DNA of 64,000 nt, taken from positions 1-64,000 of the forward strand of contig NZ_JACCCH010000001.1 in assembly GCF_013410945.1 (NCBI RefSeq), read 5' to 3'. Both the position numbers and the translations under genes were made by a program. The DNA comes from Leifsonia sp. AK011. GTDB lineage: Bacteria > Actinomycetota > Actinomycetes > Actinomycetales > Microbacteriaceae. Shown here piece after piece: positions 17,953 to 26,557 of the stretch (its first letter is position 1; every line of letters begins with the position of its first letter). A model generated the notes under the pieces. That model was not told the origin of the DNA and did no database searches. It was given only the letters and a program-made list of their open reading frames with translations.

Positions 17953-19560
17953 TCAGTCCCCCACGTCCGTGACTCCTGCCGAGACCGCCATCCCCACGAT
18001 TCCCGCGCGGGATGCCACCCCCCAGCGTTCGAGGATCGCGCTGACGTGCTTCTCCACTGTCGCCTCCGCGATCCCGAGCCGCTCGGCGAGTTCTCGATTG
18101 CTGCACCCGGCGACCAGTCCAGCGACCACCTCACGCTGGCGGGCGGTCAACGGCGGCGGCGACACGTCCGTCGTACCGCCGAGGGCGGCGGCGACGCCGG
18201 CCCTGGTCGCGACACCGAACGCTTGGAGCACACGCGAGACGTGCATCCGGACGGTGTGTTCTGAGAGGAACAGGGTTCTCGCAAGGTCGGCATTGGATGC
18301 GCCGGTGACGAGGAGGGCGGCCACCTCCCGCTCGCGATCGGAGAGGCCCTGCCATCCGCTCGACGGGCCGGGCGGCAGACGTCGCCCGACGCGACGGAGC
18401 TCCCGGGTGGCGGCCCGCCGCACGGCCAGGTAGCCAGAGCTCTCGGCTGACGATGCCGCATCGGCGAGCCCGCGCGCCGCCTCGCTGCGACGGTCCTCGA
18501 GAATGCGCGCCCTGCCGAGGAGGATCTGGGCCTCGGCCTCCTCGACGGCCCGGCCCTCGGAGCGTGCCCGCTCGATCGCGAGCTCCGCTGCTGCGATCGC
18601 CGCAGCCCCGTCGCCCCGCACGAAGGCCACGCGGCTGTCGATCCTCAGAACGGTGGAATCGGCGATGGGATGCGACCGCAGCACCGCGGCGCGCGTCTGC
18701 CACGCCTCGGCGGCCACCCGGTCCCCCGCGGCGGCGGCGAGCGCGACGAGCATCTCGAGCCCCAGGATGCGGTCGATGATCCGGAGCTGGCTCAGGTCGG
18801 CGTCGTCCCCGGCGACCAGCATGAGCCGCGCGGCCGTGTCAAGGTCACCGATGGCGATCGCCCCGTACGAGGCGAGCACGTAGCATCCGCGGGCCACGAT
18901 GCCGACCGGATCGAGACCGCTCCGCGACACCTCGGCGACGAGGTCCTGGGCGTCGCGGCGTTGGTCGGCGTTGCCGCGGACGAGCGCCGCGGTTCCTCTC
19001 GCGAGGAACACCTCGGTCGGCGTGATCGCGTGCTCGATCGCCTCCGCTGCCCACCGTTCCGCTCCCGTGATGTCACCTCGGAAAGCAAGAACCCGCGCGC
19101 GCGACGTGCGCATGAAGGTGAGGTACGGATGCTCGTGCGAGCCGAACAACGACCGGGGAGACTCGCCCGCACGCTCGGAGAACGCTGCGGCCATCTCGAG
19201 GCGGGCACAGGCGAGCGCTGCCTCGGCGAGCAGCCCGAGGAGCACAGGGCCGACATCGGGGGACAGCTGTTCCGTGTCCTCGAGCGCATCACGAAGCGGG
19301 TCAGCGAAGGAGTCGGACGCACTGGGCCAGCAGGCGATCGCGAAACCGGCCACGACGCGGGCGAGGGCACGGGCATCCGGATCAACCGCGAGGGCGAGCG
19401 GCAGGGCCGCGGCCTCCGCGCCGGGCTCGAAGTGATCGCCGCACAGGAGGGAGAAGGCCTCAAGCGCCAGCGCGAAGGGGTCATCGCTCGGCGGGGTGAC
19501 GGCCGGGCGCTGGCCCAGGAGCACCCGGAGGGCGTTGTCGAGGCGCGCTTCTCGCTGCAC
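17953..19560 (-). CDS. LuxR-type regulator with two tandem C-terminal DNA-binding domains
   Basis: A 535-residue cytoplasmic protein. Residues 1 to about 400 are Ala/Leu-rich and alpha-helical, resembling the tetratricopeptide-like repeat region of large LuxR/MalT-type regulators, but no N-terminal ATPase P-loop is present. Two LuxR helix-turn-helix domains follow back to back: LSDREREVAALLVTGASNAD from about residue 405 and LTARQREVVAGLVAGCSNRE from about residue 470. Most LuxR proteins have one. The start is a GTG with no strong ribosome site. An inverted repeat (19570-19584) lies just upstream. Target genes are unknown. Confidence 0.8.
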   Translation of the reverse strand: MQREARLDNALRVLLGQRPAVTPPSDDPFALALEAFSLLCGDHFEPGAEAAALPLALAVDPDARALARVVAGFAIACWPSASDSFADPLRDALEDTEQLSPDVGPVLLGLLAEAALACARLEMAAAFSERAGESPRSLFGSHEHPYLTFMRTSRARVLAFRGDITGAERWAAEAIEHAITPTEVFLARGTAALVRGNADQRRDAQDLVAEVSRSGLDPVGIVARGCYVLASYGAIAIGDLDTAARLMLVAGDDADLSQLRIIDRILGLEMLVALAAAAGDRVAAEAWQTRAAVLRSHPIADSTVLRIDSRVAFVRGDGAAAIAAAELAIERARSEGRAVEEAEAQILLGRARILEDRRSEAARGLADAASSAESSGYLAVRRAATRELRRVGRRLPPGPSSGWQGLSDREREVAALLVTGASNADLARTLFLSEHTVRMHVSRVLQAFGVATRAGVAAALGGTTDVSPPPLTARQREVVAGLVAGCSNRELAERLGIAEATVEKHVSAILERWGVASRAGIVGMAVSAGVTDVGD

Positions 19561-19569
19561 CCGGTCAGC

Positions 19570-19584
19570 GTACTGCGGGAGTAC
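19570..19584. promoter_or_regulatory. Small inverted repeat between luxR-type gene and lipoprotein gene
   Basis: GTACT-GCGGG-AGTAC has perfect 5-base arms. It lies 10 bases upstream of the GTG of the LuxR-type gene, in the 110-base divergent gap. Short, so possibly chance, but suitably placed for autoregulation. Confidence 0.3.
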
Positions 19585-19670
19585 AGCGAATACGACGATT
19601 CCGCCATGCGCCGGAGGATCGCCCCGCCGTACCGTCAGAGGAGTCCGTCCGCATTCGTCGAAGGGTCGTC

Positions 19671-20084
19671 ATGTCCGCTCGAACCGCTCGCCCGGCCCTC
19701 GCTGCCGCATCGGTGCTCCTGCTTCTCGCCGCGCTCGCCGGGTGCGCTCCCGACGCCGGTACGGATGCGCCGCCCTCAGACTCCGGTGCCGGGTCCACGA
19801 CCGAGGAGTCGACGGACGAAACGATGGAGGACACGCCCGCCGACGCGGGCATGGTCGTGCTCCCCGGCACCGGAAGCTACGCGATCGGCACCGAGGCTCC
19901 GTACGGCGGGTACCAGCTGACGGGCGAGCCCGTTGAGGTGCCAGCAGGGTGCACCTGGTCGATCGTGGACGCGGATGGCGCGGTTGCCTTCGCCGACCAG
20001 GGGGGCTACGTGTTCCTCACCGACATCCCCGAGGCCGTGACCTTCATCACGGACGGGTGCCCGGACTGGGAGCAATTCGAGTAG
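19671..20084 (+). CDS. Small secreted lipoprotein of unknown function
   Basis: A 137-residue precursor. A signal peptide (SARTARPALAAASVLLLLAA) ends in the lipobox LAGC (Cys at about residue 25), followed by an acidic Ser/Thr/Glu/Asp-rich linker to about residue 55 and a compact domain with two Cys (GCTWSIVDAD and TDGCPDW) that could form a disulfide. The ribosome site GAAGGG precedes the ATG. It is divergent from the tandem-HTH LuxR gene, which might control it. The family was not recognised. Its stop region is the first unit of a tandem repeat. Confidence 0.75.
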   Translation: MSARTARPALAAASVLLLLAALAGCAPDAGTDAPPSDSGAGSTTEESTDETMEDTPADAGMVVLPGTGSYAIGTEAPYGGYQLTGEPVEVPAGCTWSIVDADGAVAFADQGGYVFLTDIPEAVTFITDGCPDWEQFE

Positions 20085-20160
20085 CACCGCGCAGTTCGAA
20101 TAGCACCGCGCAGTTCGAGTAGCCGCGCAGTTCGAGTAGCCGCGCAGTTCGAGTAGCCGC
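20072..20160. repeat. Five-copy short tandem repeat between convergent genes
   Basis: The motif GCAGTTCGAGTAGC occurs five times with TTCGA at 20076, 20095, 20114, 20131 and 20148, so the period is 19 then 17 bases. The first copy is the last codons and stop of the lipoprotein gene (Gln-Phe-Glu-stop). The array ends at the stop codon of the convergent cyclase-family gene. It looks like slippage amplification of the gene's 3' end. The units are too uniform and lack spacers, so this is not CRISPR. Confidence 0.8.
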
Positions 20161-21059
20161 TACCCCACGATCGCGTACGCCCGCACGGGGAAGGTCCCGA
20201 ACTCCTCGATCGCGGGTGGTGCCGCCGTGAATCGCGCACCGCTCGGCGGGAGTTCGTCGAGCCGGGTGAGGTGCTCGACCACGTGGATGCCCGCCGCGAG
20301 CAGTCGCGTGTGCGCGGGTCGTTCCTTCGTGTCGCGGGTGTCGTCGATGTTGAGCGAGTCGATCCCCACGAGGGTGGCACCCTCGCCGATGAGGTAGTCG
20401 ACAGCGTCGGGCGCGAGGAACGGGGCATCCACCGCGTAGGCGGGCGTACCGAAGTGACGGTCCCAGCCGGTGTCGATGAGGACGGCCGCGCCACGCACGT
20501 CGCGCTCGAAGAACACGCTCGCGGGCACGCCGCGCTCGGTGGAGTCCCGCACGTGGAACACCTCGGCGCGGAGGTCGACGAGCGTTGCGAGCTCGAGCCC
20601 CGCGAGATCGGTGCCACCCTCGTAGCGGTGCCACGGGCTGTCGAGGTAGGTGCCCGTGTTGCCGATGAGGGTCATGACATCCATCGCGAACTCGGTGCCC
20701 GGCGCATAGTTCGCCTTGGACGCCTCGCGCGTGAGGAACGGCGTGATCGTCGGCTCTGGCAGGCCCGGGTACGTGACGAGGCCAGCACGGATGACATGGC
20801 TCAGATCGACGACCCGTCGTTCGCGCTCACCGGCTCGCGGCACATCCCGCGACCCGCGGTGGGCCTCCTCGACGATGCTGAGGTTGCGCAGGTCGACCGA
20901 GCCGACGAGCGTCAGCCCGAGGTGCTGCACGAGCAGGCGCTCGATGGCGGCCTCATCGAGGTCGGCGGAGGGCAGGTCGAGACGGAACCCCTCGACACTC
21001 AGCGAACCCCCGTTGACGAAGGCGATCGAGGCGTCGAGGTGGGCGCGGTAGTCAGGCAT
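20160..21059 (-). CDS. Cyclase-family metal-dependent hydrolase (kynurenine formamidase-like fold)
   Basis: A 299-residue protein. An N-terminal region of about 75 residues (SIAFVNGGSLSVEGFRLDLP) precedes a PF04199-type domain with VVDLSHVIRAG, NTGTYLDSPWHR, VLIDTGWDRHFG and LVGIDSLNIDD. The canonical metal motif HxGTHxDxPxH reads NTGTYLDSPWH, so two His are Asn and Tyr; this variant is seen in one branch of the family and suggests altered metal binding. Its start overlaps the amino-acid permease gene by 8 bases. A role in breaking down an imported amino-acid derivative is an inference from this pairing. Confidence 0.8.
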   Translation of the reverse strand: MPDYRAHLDASIAFVNGGSLSVEGFRLDLPSADLDEAAIERLLVQHLGLTLVGSVDLRNLSIVEEAHRGSRDVPRAGERERRVVDLSHVIRAGLVTYPGLPEPTITPFLTREASKANYAPGTEFAMDVMTLIGNTGTYLDSPWHRYEGGTDLAGLELATLVDLRAEVFHVRDSTERGVPASVFFERDVRGAAVLIDTGWDRHFGTPAYAVDAPFLAPDAVDYLIGEGATLVGIDSLNIDDTRDTKERPAHTRLLAAGIHVVEHLTRLDELPPSGARFTAAPPAIEEFGTFPVRAYAIVG

Positions 21060-22332
21060 TGTTCTTCCGTTTCTTGATGACGGTCACGGCGATGGCCACG
21101 ACCCCGAGCGCGGCGGGCACGAGCAGGTGGGTGCCGGCGAGCACGAGCAGCCCGAGGGTGAGCACGACGGAGGCGAGCGCCATCCACCATCCCGGGGTGA
21201 ACCGATCGAGCAGGCGGACCGCGGCGAGGGAACCGACCGCATAAACGGCAACCATCGACGACGTGTGGATGAGGATGAAGGGCGTGAGGTCGAAGCCCTG
21301 TGATGCCGCGATGGCGAAGTAGGTGAGCGTGATGATCGAGACGAGCACGAGTGCTCGCCGCGGAACCGAGCCGGGTTCGGCGCCCTTCGCGAGCCACCCG
21401 GGAAGGTGGCCGTCACGACCGAGGGATGCCGCGAGGTTGGCGAACGCCGGAACGTACGCGTTCAACACGCCCACCGCAACCACCGCGGCGATCGCCGCCA
21501 CGACCGCGGGCCCCACATCGGGCACGCTCACCGCCACGAGGTCGATGAGCGGAACGACGCTGAACTCGTCGTCTGACCCGAGGACTCCCACCGTCACGAT
21601 CTGCAGCGCGAGATAGGCAGCACCCACCACCACAACCGCGATGGCCGTCGCGAGCGGGATCGTGCGGCGTGGGTTGCGGAACTCGCCCGCGATGTGAGTG
21701 ACGGCCTCCCAGCCGGCGAAGGCCCAGACGAAGAGGCTCACGGCCGTCGCGACCCCGGCCCAGCCGTGCGGCAGGAAGGGCTCGAAGTTCACGGCGCGCA
21801 CCTCGGAGGCGGTCACCGAGACGACCCCGACGACGACGAGCACCAGCAGTCCGGTGAGTCCGAGCTGGAGCTTTCCGCTGACGCGCAGGCCGAAGAAGGC
21901 AACGCCGAGGGGCACAAGGAGGAACGCGAGGGCGATCATCCACACCACGGAACGGTCGGCACCCAGGGCGGCCGCGAGATACTCAGCGCCCAGGGTCGCC
22001 ACGACGGGGGCGCCGAACTGCACCCCGAACAGGAACCAGTAGCCGGCCATACGCGCGGCTGTGTCCCCGAGGGCGAGGCGTGCGAACGTCGCGACACCGC
22101 CGGCATCCGGGTACCGGGCGGCGAGCGCGGCGAAGGTGCCGGCGAGGGGGATGGAGAGCACGAACACGGCCGCGACGGCGAGAATCGACGCGGGTCCCGC
22201 AGCCTGCGACGCGAGCCCGGGCAGCACGAGGATGCCCGTGCCCAGCACCGCGGCGATGTACAGCGCGGATGCCTGCACGAGTCCCAGGCGGCCCGTGTGC
22301 GTCGACACCTCGGGGGCAGCGGTGGTGGTCAT
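21052..22332 (-). CDS. APC-superfamily amino-acid permease
   Basis: A 426-residue integral membrane protein with about 12 predicted helices. First-helix signature YIAAVLGTGILVLPGLASQA, then FVWAFAGWEAVTHIAGEFRN in the middle and a polybasic C-terminus KKRKNN. It most resembles the YjeH-like branch. The substrate cannot be read from sequence. It is the first gene of a pair with the cyclase-family hydrolase, so substrate uptake followed by hydrolysis is plausible. Confidence 0.85.
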   Translation of the reverse strand: MTTTAAPEVSTHTGRLGLVQASALYIAAVLGTGILVLPGLASQAAGPASILAVAAVFVLSIPLAGTFAALAARYPDAGGVATFARLALGDTAARMAGYWFLFGVQFGAPVVATLGAEYLAAALGADRSVVWMIALAFLLVPLGVAFFGLRVSGKLQLGLTGLLVLVVVGVVSVTASEVRAVNFEPFLPHGWAGVATAVSLFVWAFAGWEAVTHIAGEFRNPRRTIPLATAIAVVVVGAAYLALQIVTVGVLGSDDEFSVVPLIDLVAVSVPDVGPAVVAAIAAVVAVGVLNAYVPAFANLAASLGRDGHLPGWLAKGAEPGSVPRRALVLVSIITLTYFAIAASQGFDLTPFILIHTSSMVAVYAVGSLAAVRLLDRFTPGWWMALASVVLTLGLLVLAGTHLLVPAALGVVAIAVTVIKKRKNNA

Positions 22333-22410
22333 GGCTCCAGAGTGGCAGTGGCAGGATCACGCGGTCTAGCGGTTTTCTGCCACCCTCCCGCAACAACCCG
22401 CCAGCGCTCG

Positions 22411-22474
22411 CCGTGAGTCGCCCACTTCGGCCAGTCGCAGTCGCCCAACACGGTCCGAAGTCGGCAACTCACGG
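22411..22474. repeat. Imperfect 20-bp inverted repeat after the cystathionine gamma-synthase gene
   Basis: Arms at 22411-22430 and 22455-22474 pair at 18 of 20 positions around a 24-base loop, which itself repeats AGTCGCCCA. It lies 15 bases past the stop of the minus-strand cystathionine gamma-synthase gene and could be its terminator, but has no T-run. It resembles a REP-like intergenic palindrome. Confidence 0.6.
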
Positions 22475-22488
22475 TTGAGGAGAGCGGG

Positions 22489-23646
22489 CTAGAGCCGGTC
22501 GAGCGCTCCGAGCACGTCGTCGATGAGGTCGTCGGCATCCTCGATGCCCACCGAGAGGCGCACGATGTTCTCGGGGACCTCGAGCGCGGTGCCCTTGACG
22601 GAGGCGTGCGTCATCTCCGACGGGTAGCCGATGAGTGACTCGACACCCCCGAGCGACTCGGCGAGCTGGAAGAGGGTCGTGGACTCTGCAAACGTCTTCG
22701 CCGAGGCGGGGCCACCGGCAACGCCGACCGAGATCATGCCGCCGAACGACTTCATCTGACGAGCGGCAAGCTCGTGTCCGGGGTGGCTGGGAAGGCCCGG
22801 GTAGTACACGGTCTCGAGCTTCGGATGCCCGACCAGGCGCTCCGCGATGGCGGCAGCGTTCGACGAGTGCCGATCCATGCGCACGGCGAGCGTCTTGATT
22901 CCGCGAACGGTGAGCCAGGCATCCATCGGGCCGGAGACGGCACCAACGCCGAACTGCAGGAATCCGACCTTCTCGATGAGCTCTGCATCGTTCAGCACGA
23001 CGGCACCACCGAGCACGTCGGAGTGGCCGCCGAGGTACTTCGTTGTCGAGTGCACGACGACGTCGGCGCCGAGTTCGAGCGGGCGCTGGAGGTAGGGGGA
23101 GGCGAACGTGTTGTCCACCACGACCGTCGCGCCGAACTCGTGACCGAGCTCAGCGAGCGCGGCGATGTCGGTGATCTTCATGAGCGGGTTCGAGGGGGTC
23201 TCGACCCAGATGATCTTCGTGGCATCCGGACGGATCGCGTGACGCACCGCGTCGAGGTCGCTCATCTCGACCGTGGAGATCGACACACCCCACGGCACGA
23301 GGACGCGGCTGACGAGACGGTGGGTGCCGCCGTAGACGTCGTTGCCCATGACGATGTGGTCGCCGGGCTTCAGGATGGCGCGCAGCAGGGTGTCCTCCGC
23401 TGCGAGTCCCGACGCGAAGCTGAACGCCTTCGCGCCACCCTCGAGCGAGGCGAGGAGCTCCTGCAGCGAGTCGCGCGTGGGGTTGCCCCCACGGGCATAC
23501 TCGTAGCCGCCCCGGAACCCTCCGATGCCGTCCTGCACGAACGTCGAGGTCATGTAGACCGGCGGCACGACGGAACCCGTGGTGGGGTCGAAGTCCTGCC
23601 CTGCACGGATGGCGCGGGTGGCGAACTGGTACTCGGAGTCGGTCAC
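22489..23646 (-). CDS. metB: Cystathionine gamma-synthase/lyase-type PLP enzyme
   Basis: A 385-residue Cys/Met-metabolism PLP enzyme. FATRAIRAGQDFDPTTGSVV opens the protein; EYARGGNPTRDSLQ, FASGLAAEDTLL and the PLP-lysine block STTKYLGGHSDVLGG are present, with SLGGVESLIGYPSEMTHAS near the C-terminus. Start: GTG at 23646, with AGAGAG upstream. Synthase and gamma-lyase cannot be told apart by these motifs. Lying 47 bases after a cystathionine beta-synthase gene, it may work as a lyase in reverse transsulfuration (homocysteine to cysteine). Confidence 0.88.
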   Translation of the reverse strand: MTDSEYQFATRAIRAGQDFDPTTGSVVPPVYMTSTFVQDGIGGFRGGYEYARGGNPTRDSLQELLASLEGGAKAFSFASGLAAEDTLLRAILKPGDHIVMGNDVYGGTHRLVSRVLVPWGVSISTVEMSDLDAVRHAIRPDATKIIWVETPSNPLMKITDIAALAELGHEFGATVVVDNTFASPYLQRPLELGADVVVHSTTKYLGGHSDVLGGAVVLNDAELIEKVGFLQFGVGAVSGPMDAWLTVRGIKTLAVRMDRHSSNAAAIAERLVGHPKLETVYYPGLPSHPGHELAARQMKSFGGMISVGVAGGPASAKTFAESTTLFQLAESLGGVESLIGYPSEMTHASVKGTALEVPENIVRLSVGIEDADDLIDDVLGALDRL

Positions 23647-23693
23647 GGGGTTCTCTCTGTTGAAGCGCTGGTGATGCGTGGGGTGGGGCGCCG

Positions 23694-25055
23694 TCAGGCG
23701 CTGAGGAAGGCGAGCAGGTCGTGACGGGTCACCACTGCTGCAGGCTTTCCGTCGCTCGTCACGAGTAGTGCATCGGACTGCGCGAGCGCATCGCGTACCG
23801 CAGCGATGGAATCCTGCATGCCGATCAAACCGAGCGGGGGGCCCACGAATTCCTCGAGGGCGTCGGTGAGCTGCGCGCGACCACTGAACACCGCGTCGAT
23901 GAGGGTGCGCTCGTCGATCGACCCGACGACCTCGCCCATGACGACGGGCGGCTCCGCGGTGAGCACGGGCATCTGCGAGATGTCGAACTGGCGCATCTTG
24001 TCGATCGTGTGGCGCACCGTGTCGCTCGGATGCACGTGCACGAGCCCCGCGAGATCCGGGTCCTTCGTGCCCACGAGGTCGGCGACCGAACGGTCCTCCT
24101 CGGCGGGCAGGAACCCGTAGGAGCGCATCCACTTGTCGCTGAAGACCTTGCCGAGGTAGCCGCGCCCGCCATCCGGCAGGAGGATGACCATGACATCGTC
24201 GGGGCCCAGCTTCGCGGCCGCCTTGAGTCCGGATGCCACGGCGAGGCCACTGGAGCCGCCGACGAGGAGCCCCTCCTCACGGGCAAGCCTGCGAGTGAAC
24301 TCGAAGGACTCGGCATCCGATGACGCGATGATCTCGTCGACGACGCTGCCGTCGTAGGCGGTCGGCCAGAAGTCCTCGCCGACGCCCTCGACGAGGTACG
24401 GCCGCCCGGTGCCCCCCGAGTACACGCTGCCCTCGGGGTCGGCGCCGATGACGACGACGTTCGGGTTCTGCTCCTTGAGGTACTTGCCGACGCCGCTGAT
24501 GGTGCCGCCCGTTCCGACGCCGGCGACGAAGTGAGTGACCTTGCCCTCGGTGTCGCGCCAGATCTCGGGACCGGTCGTCTCGTAGTGACTGAGGGGGCCG
24601 TTCATGTTGGAGTACTGGTTCGGCTTGTAGGCACCGGGAATCTCGCGCGCCAGGCGATCGCTCACGCTGTAGTAAGACTCTGGACTCTCGGGAGCGACGG
24701 CCGTCGGGGTCACGACGATCTCGGCCCCGTACGCGAGGAGAACGTTGCGCTTGTCCTCGCCGACCTTGTCGGGAAGCACGAAGATGCAACGGTATCCGCG
24801 CTGCTGGGCCACGAGCGCGAGGCCGATGCCGGTGTTTCCGCTTGTCGGCTCGACGATGGTGCCGCCGGGCTTCAACAGCCCCTGGCGCTCGGCGTCGTCG
24901 ATGATGCGCGTGGCGATGCGGTCCTTGGACGAGCCGCCGGGATTGAGGTACTCCACCTTCACGAGCACCGTCGCCGAGATGCCCTCCGTCACCTTGTTGA
25001 GGCGAACCAGCGGGGTGTTTCCGACGAGGTCGATGACCGTGTTTGCGAACTTCAT
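23694..25055 (-). CDS. cbs: Cystathionine beta-synthase with CBS-domain pair
   Basis: Condenses homocysteine and serine to cystathionine with PLP. The 453-residue protein has a catalytic core to about 320 with the PLP-lysine block NPGGSSKDRIATRI, substrate loop EPTSGNTGIGLALVA and glycine-rich GVGTGGTISGVGKYL. A pair of CBS domains (about 335-453) follows; in other organisms this region binds adenosyl compounds. The bacterial-type enzyme has no heme-binding N-terminus. Start: ATG at 25055; TAGATT lies 10 bases upstream, so the message may be almost leaderless. First gene of a two-gene sulfur operon with the gamma-synthase/lyase. Confidence 0.92.
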   Translation of the reverse strand: MKFANTVIDLVGNTPLVRLNKVTEGISATVLVKVEYLNPGGSSKDRIATRIIDDAERQGLLKPGGTIVEPTSGNTGIGLALVAQQRGYRCIFVLPDKVGEDKRNVLLAYGAEIVVTPTAVAPESPESYYSVSDRLAREIPGAYKPNQYSNMNGPLSHYETTGPEIWRDTEGKVTHFVAGVGTGGTISGVGKYLKEQNPNVVVIGADPEGSVYSGGTGRPYLVEGVGEDFWPTAYDGSVVDEIIASSDAESFEFTRRLAREEGLLVGGSSGLAVASGLKAAAKLGPDDVMVILLPDGGRGYLGKVFSDKWMRSYGFLPAEEDRSVADLVGTKDPDLAGLVHVHPSDTVRHTIDKMRQFDISQMPVLTAEPPVVMGEVVGSIDERTLIDAVFSGRAQLTDALEEFVGPPLGLIGMQDSIAAVRDALAQSDALLVTSDGKPAAVVTRHDLLAFLSA

Positions 25056-25179
25056 GGTGACGGCCAATCTACCAGCGGGCTCCTGCGTGTTACGGGGGCC
25101 GCAGCCTCTCACCGTTCTTCGAGCATCCATGCGGCAGAATGGTTCGGATCAGACTTGCCCCGCGACCGACGAGGATGCC

Positions 25180-25869
25180 GTGACCAACAACGCAGACAAG
25201 CCCACCATCAAGCAGCAACGCGAGGCGCAGCGCGCCGCGAAGGTTGCCGCCCTGAAGAAGAAGCAGGCGGTGGAGAAGCGCAATCGCAGGATCGGCATCG
25301 GTGCTGCGATCATCGGCGCTGTTGCGGTTGTCGCGGTCATCGTGACCTTCGTCGTGGTCATCCCGGCCACCACTCCTCAGCCCGCGCCCGACCCGGTCGC
25401 CTCTGGCGACGCGAGCGACATAGATATCGCCGGAGAGCAGATCTTCGAGGGGCTCGGCAACAAGCATGTCGAGACGGCCGTCACCTACTCGATGTCGCCC
25501 CCCGCTGGCGGCGACCACAACGCGACGTGGCTGAACTGCGGTGTGTACGGCGAGGCCGTTCCGAACGAGAACGCCGTGCACGCTCTCGAGCACGGCGCCG
25601 TCTGGGTCACCTACAACCCGGACGAGGTCGACGCCGATGGCGTGGCACAGCTGCGCACGTTCCTTCCCTCCAGCTACATCATCCTGTCGCCGTACCCCGA
25701 CCTGCAGACGCCTGTCGTCGCTTCGGCCTGGGGCGCACAGGTGGAGCTCGATGGTGTGGACGATGAGCGACTCGAGCAGTTCCTCCAGAAGTACTGGCAG
25801 TCGCCCAACGCGCCGGAGCCCGGCGCCGCGTGCAGCGGTGGCCTTGAGGGACCCGACCGGATTGCCTGA
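25180..25869 (+). CDS. DUF3105 membrane-anchored protein
   Basis: A 229-residue protein: basic cytoplasmic N-terminus (QQREAQRAAKVAALKKKQ), one helix at about residues 42-67, then an extracytoplasmic DUF3105 domain with WLNCGVYGEAVPNENAVHAL and EHGAVWVTYNP. The conserved His, Glu and Cys of that region suggest metal or substrate contacts, but no activity is known. Start: GTG at 25180 with GAGG upstream. It overlaps the DUF305 gene; the two domains are often neighbours in actinomycetes. Confidence 0.85.
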   Translation: MTNNADKPTIKQQREAQRAAKVAALKKKQAVEKRNRRIGIGAAIIGAVAVVAVIVTFVVVIPATTPQPAPDPVASGDASDIDIAGEQIFEGLGNKHVETAVTYSMSPPAGGDHNATWLNCGVYGEAVPNENAVHALEHGAVWVTYNPDEVDADGVAQLRTFLPSSYIILSPYPDLQTPVVASAWGAQVELDGVDDERLEQFLQKYWQSPNAPEPGAACSGGLEGPDRIA

Positions 25870-26530
25870 TTCGACTGAGGTGAGCGCCCCGGCGCCGCGG
25901 CGCGGCCGCGCGCTTGTCATCATCATCGTGGCCGGGGTGATCCTGGTTGCCCTGGCGGCGCTCACCGGTCGCCTCACCGCTCCCGTCATCACGCTCCCGT
26001 CGACGACGAGCGCGGATGCCGGGTTCGCCCGTGACATGCAGGTGCACCACCAGCAGGCTGTCGAGATGGCGATGATGATCCGCGATCGCACGGACGACCC
26101 CGCGGTGCGGCAGCTCGCCTACGACATCGCGACCTCGCAGGCGCAGCAGTCCGGCCAGATGTTCGGATGGCTCGCCTCCTGGAACCTCCCCCAGTTCGGT
26201 GAGCCGGCGATGACCTGGATGACGCGGCCGGCCCTCGACGGGTCCGAGCACGGTCACGACTCGGACGAACCAGCCCATGTCCCGGGCGAGGCGATGCCGG
26301 GCATGGCGACGTACGCCCAGCTCGATACGCTCTCGAACCTGTCAGGAGTCGAGGCCGAGCGGTTGTTCCTCGAGCTCATGATCGCCCATCACCGCGGCGG
26401 TGTGGAGATGGCCGAGGCGGTCCTCGCACGCACCGACACCACGGTCGTGCGCGATCTCGCGACGAGCATCGTGAAGGCCCAGCAGTCGGAGATCGACCTC
26501 ATGGAGGGGATGCTCGCCGAGCGGCAGTAG
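25862..26530 (+). CDS. DUF305 membrane-anchored ferritin-like protein
   Basis: About 222 residues: short cytoplasmic N-terminus, one helix (RALVIIIVAGVILVALAALT), then an extracytoplasmic DUF305 domain built as two four-helix-type repeats, each with a His-His motif: MQVHHQQAVEMAMMI and MIAHHRGGVEMAEAV. The acidic/His-rich middle (SEHGHDSDEPAHVPGE) could bind metal. The start is TTG at 25862 (overlapping the DUF3105 stop) or GTG at 25880; both give the same helix. The function is unknown; metal handling is often proposed for the family. Confidence 0.82.
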   Translation: MPDSTEVSAPAPRRGRALVIIIVAGVILVALAALTGRLTAPVITLPSTTSADAGFARDMQVHHQQAVEMAMMIRDRTDDPAVRQLAYDIATSQAQQSGQMFGWLASWNLPQFGEPAMTWMTRPALDGSEHGHDSDEPAHVPGEAMPGMATYAQLDTLSNLSGVEAERLFLELMIAHHRGGVEMAEAVLARTDTTVVRDLATSIVKAQQSEIDLMEGMLAERQ

Positions 26531-26557
26531 GCGGGGTCACTGCCAGCACCGACCGAT

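Noticed and set aside
20072-20160. Possible CRISPR array.
   Set aside because: Units are contiguous 17-19-base copies without unique spacers, and no cas genes are present.
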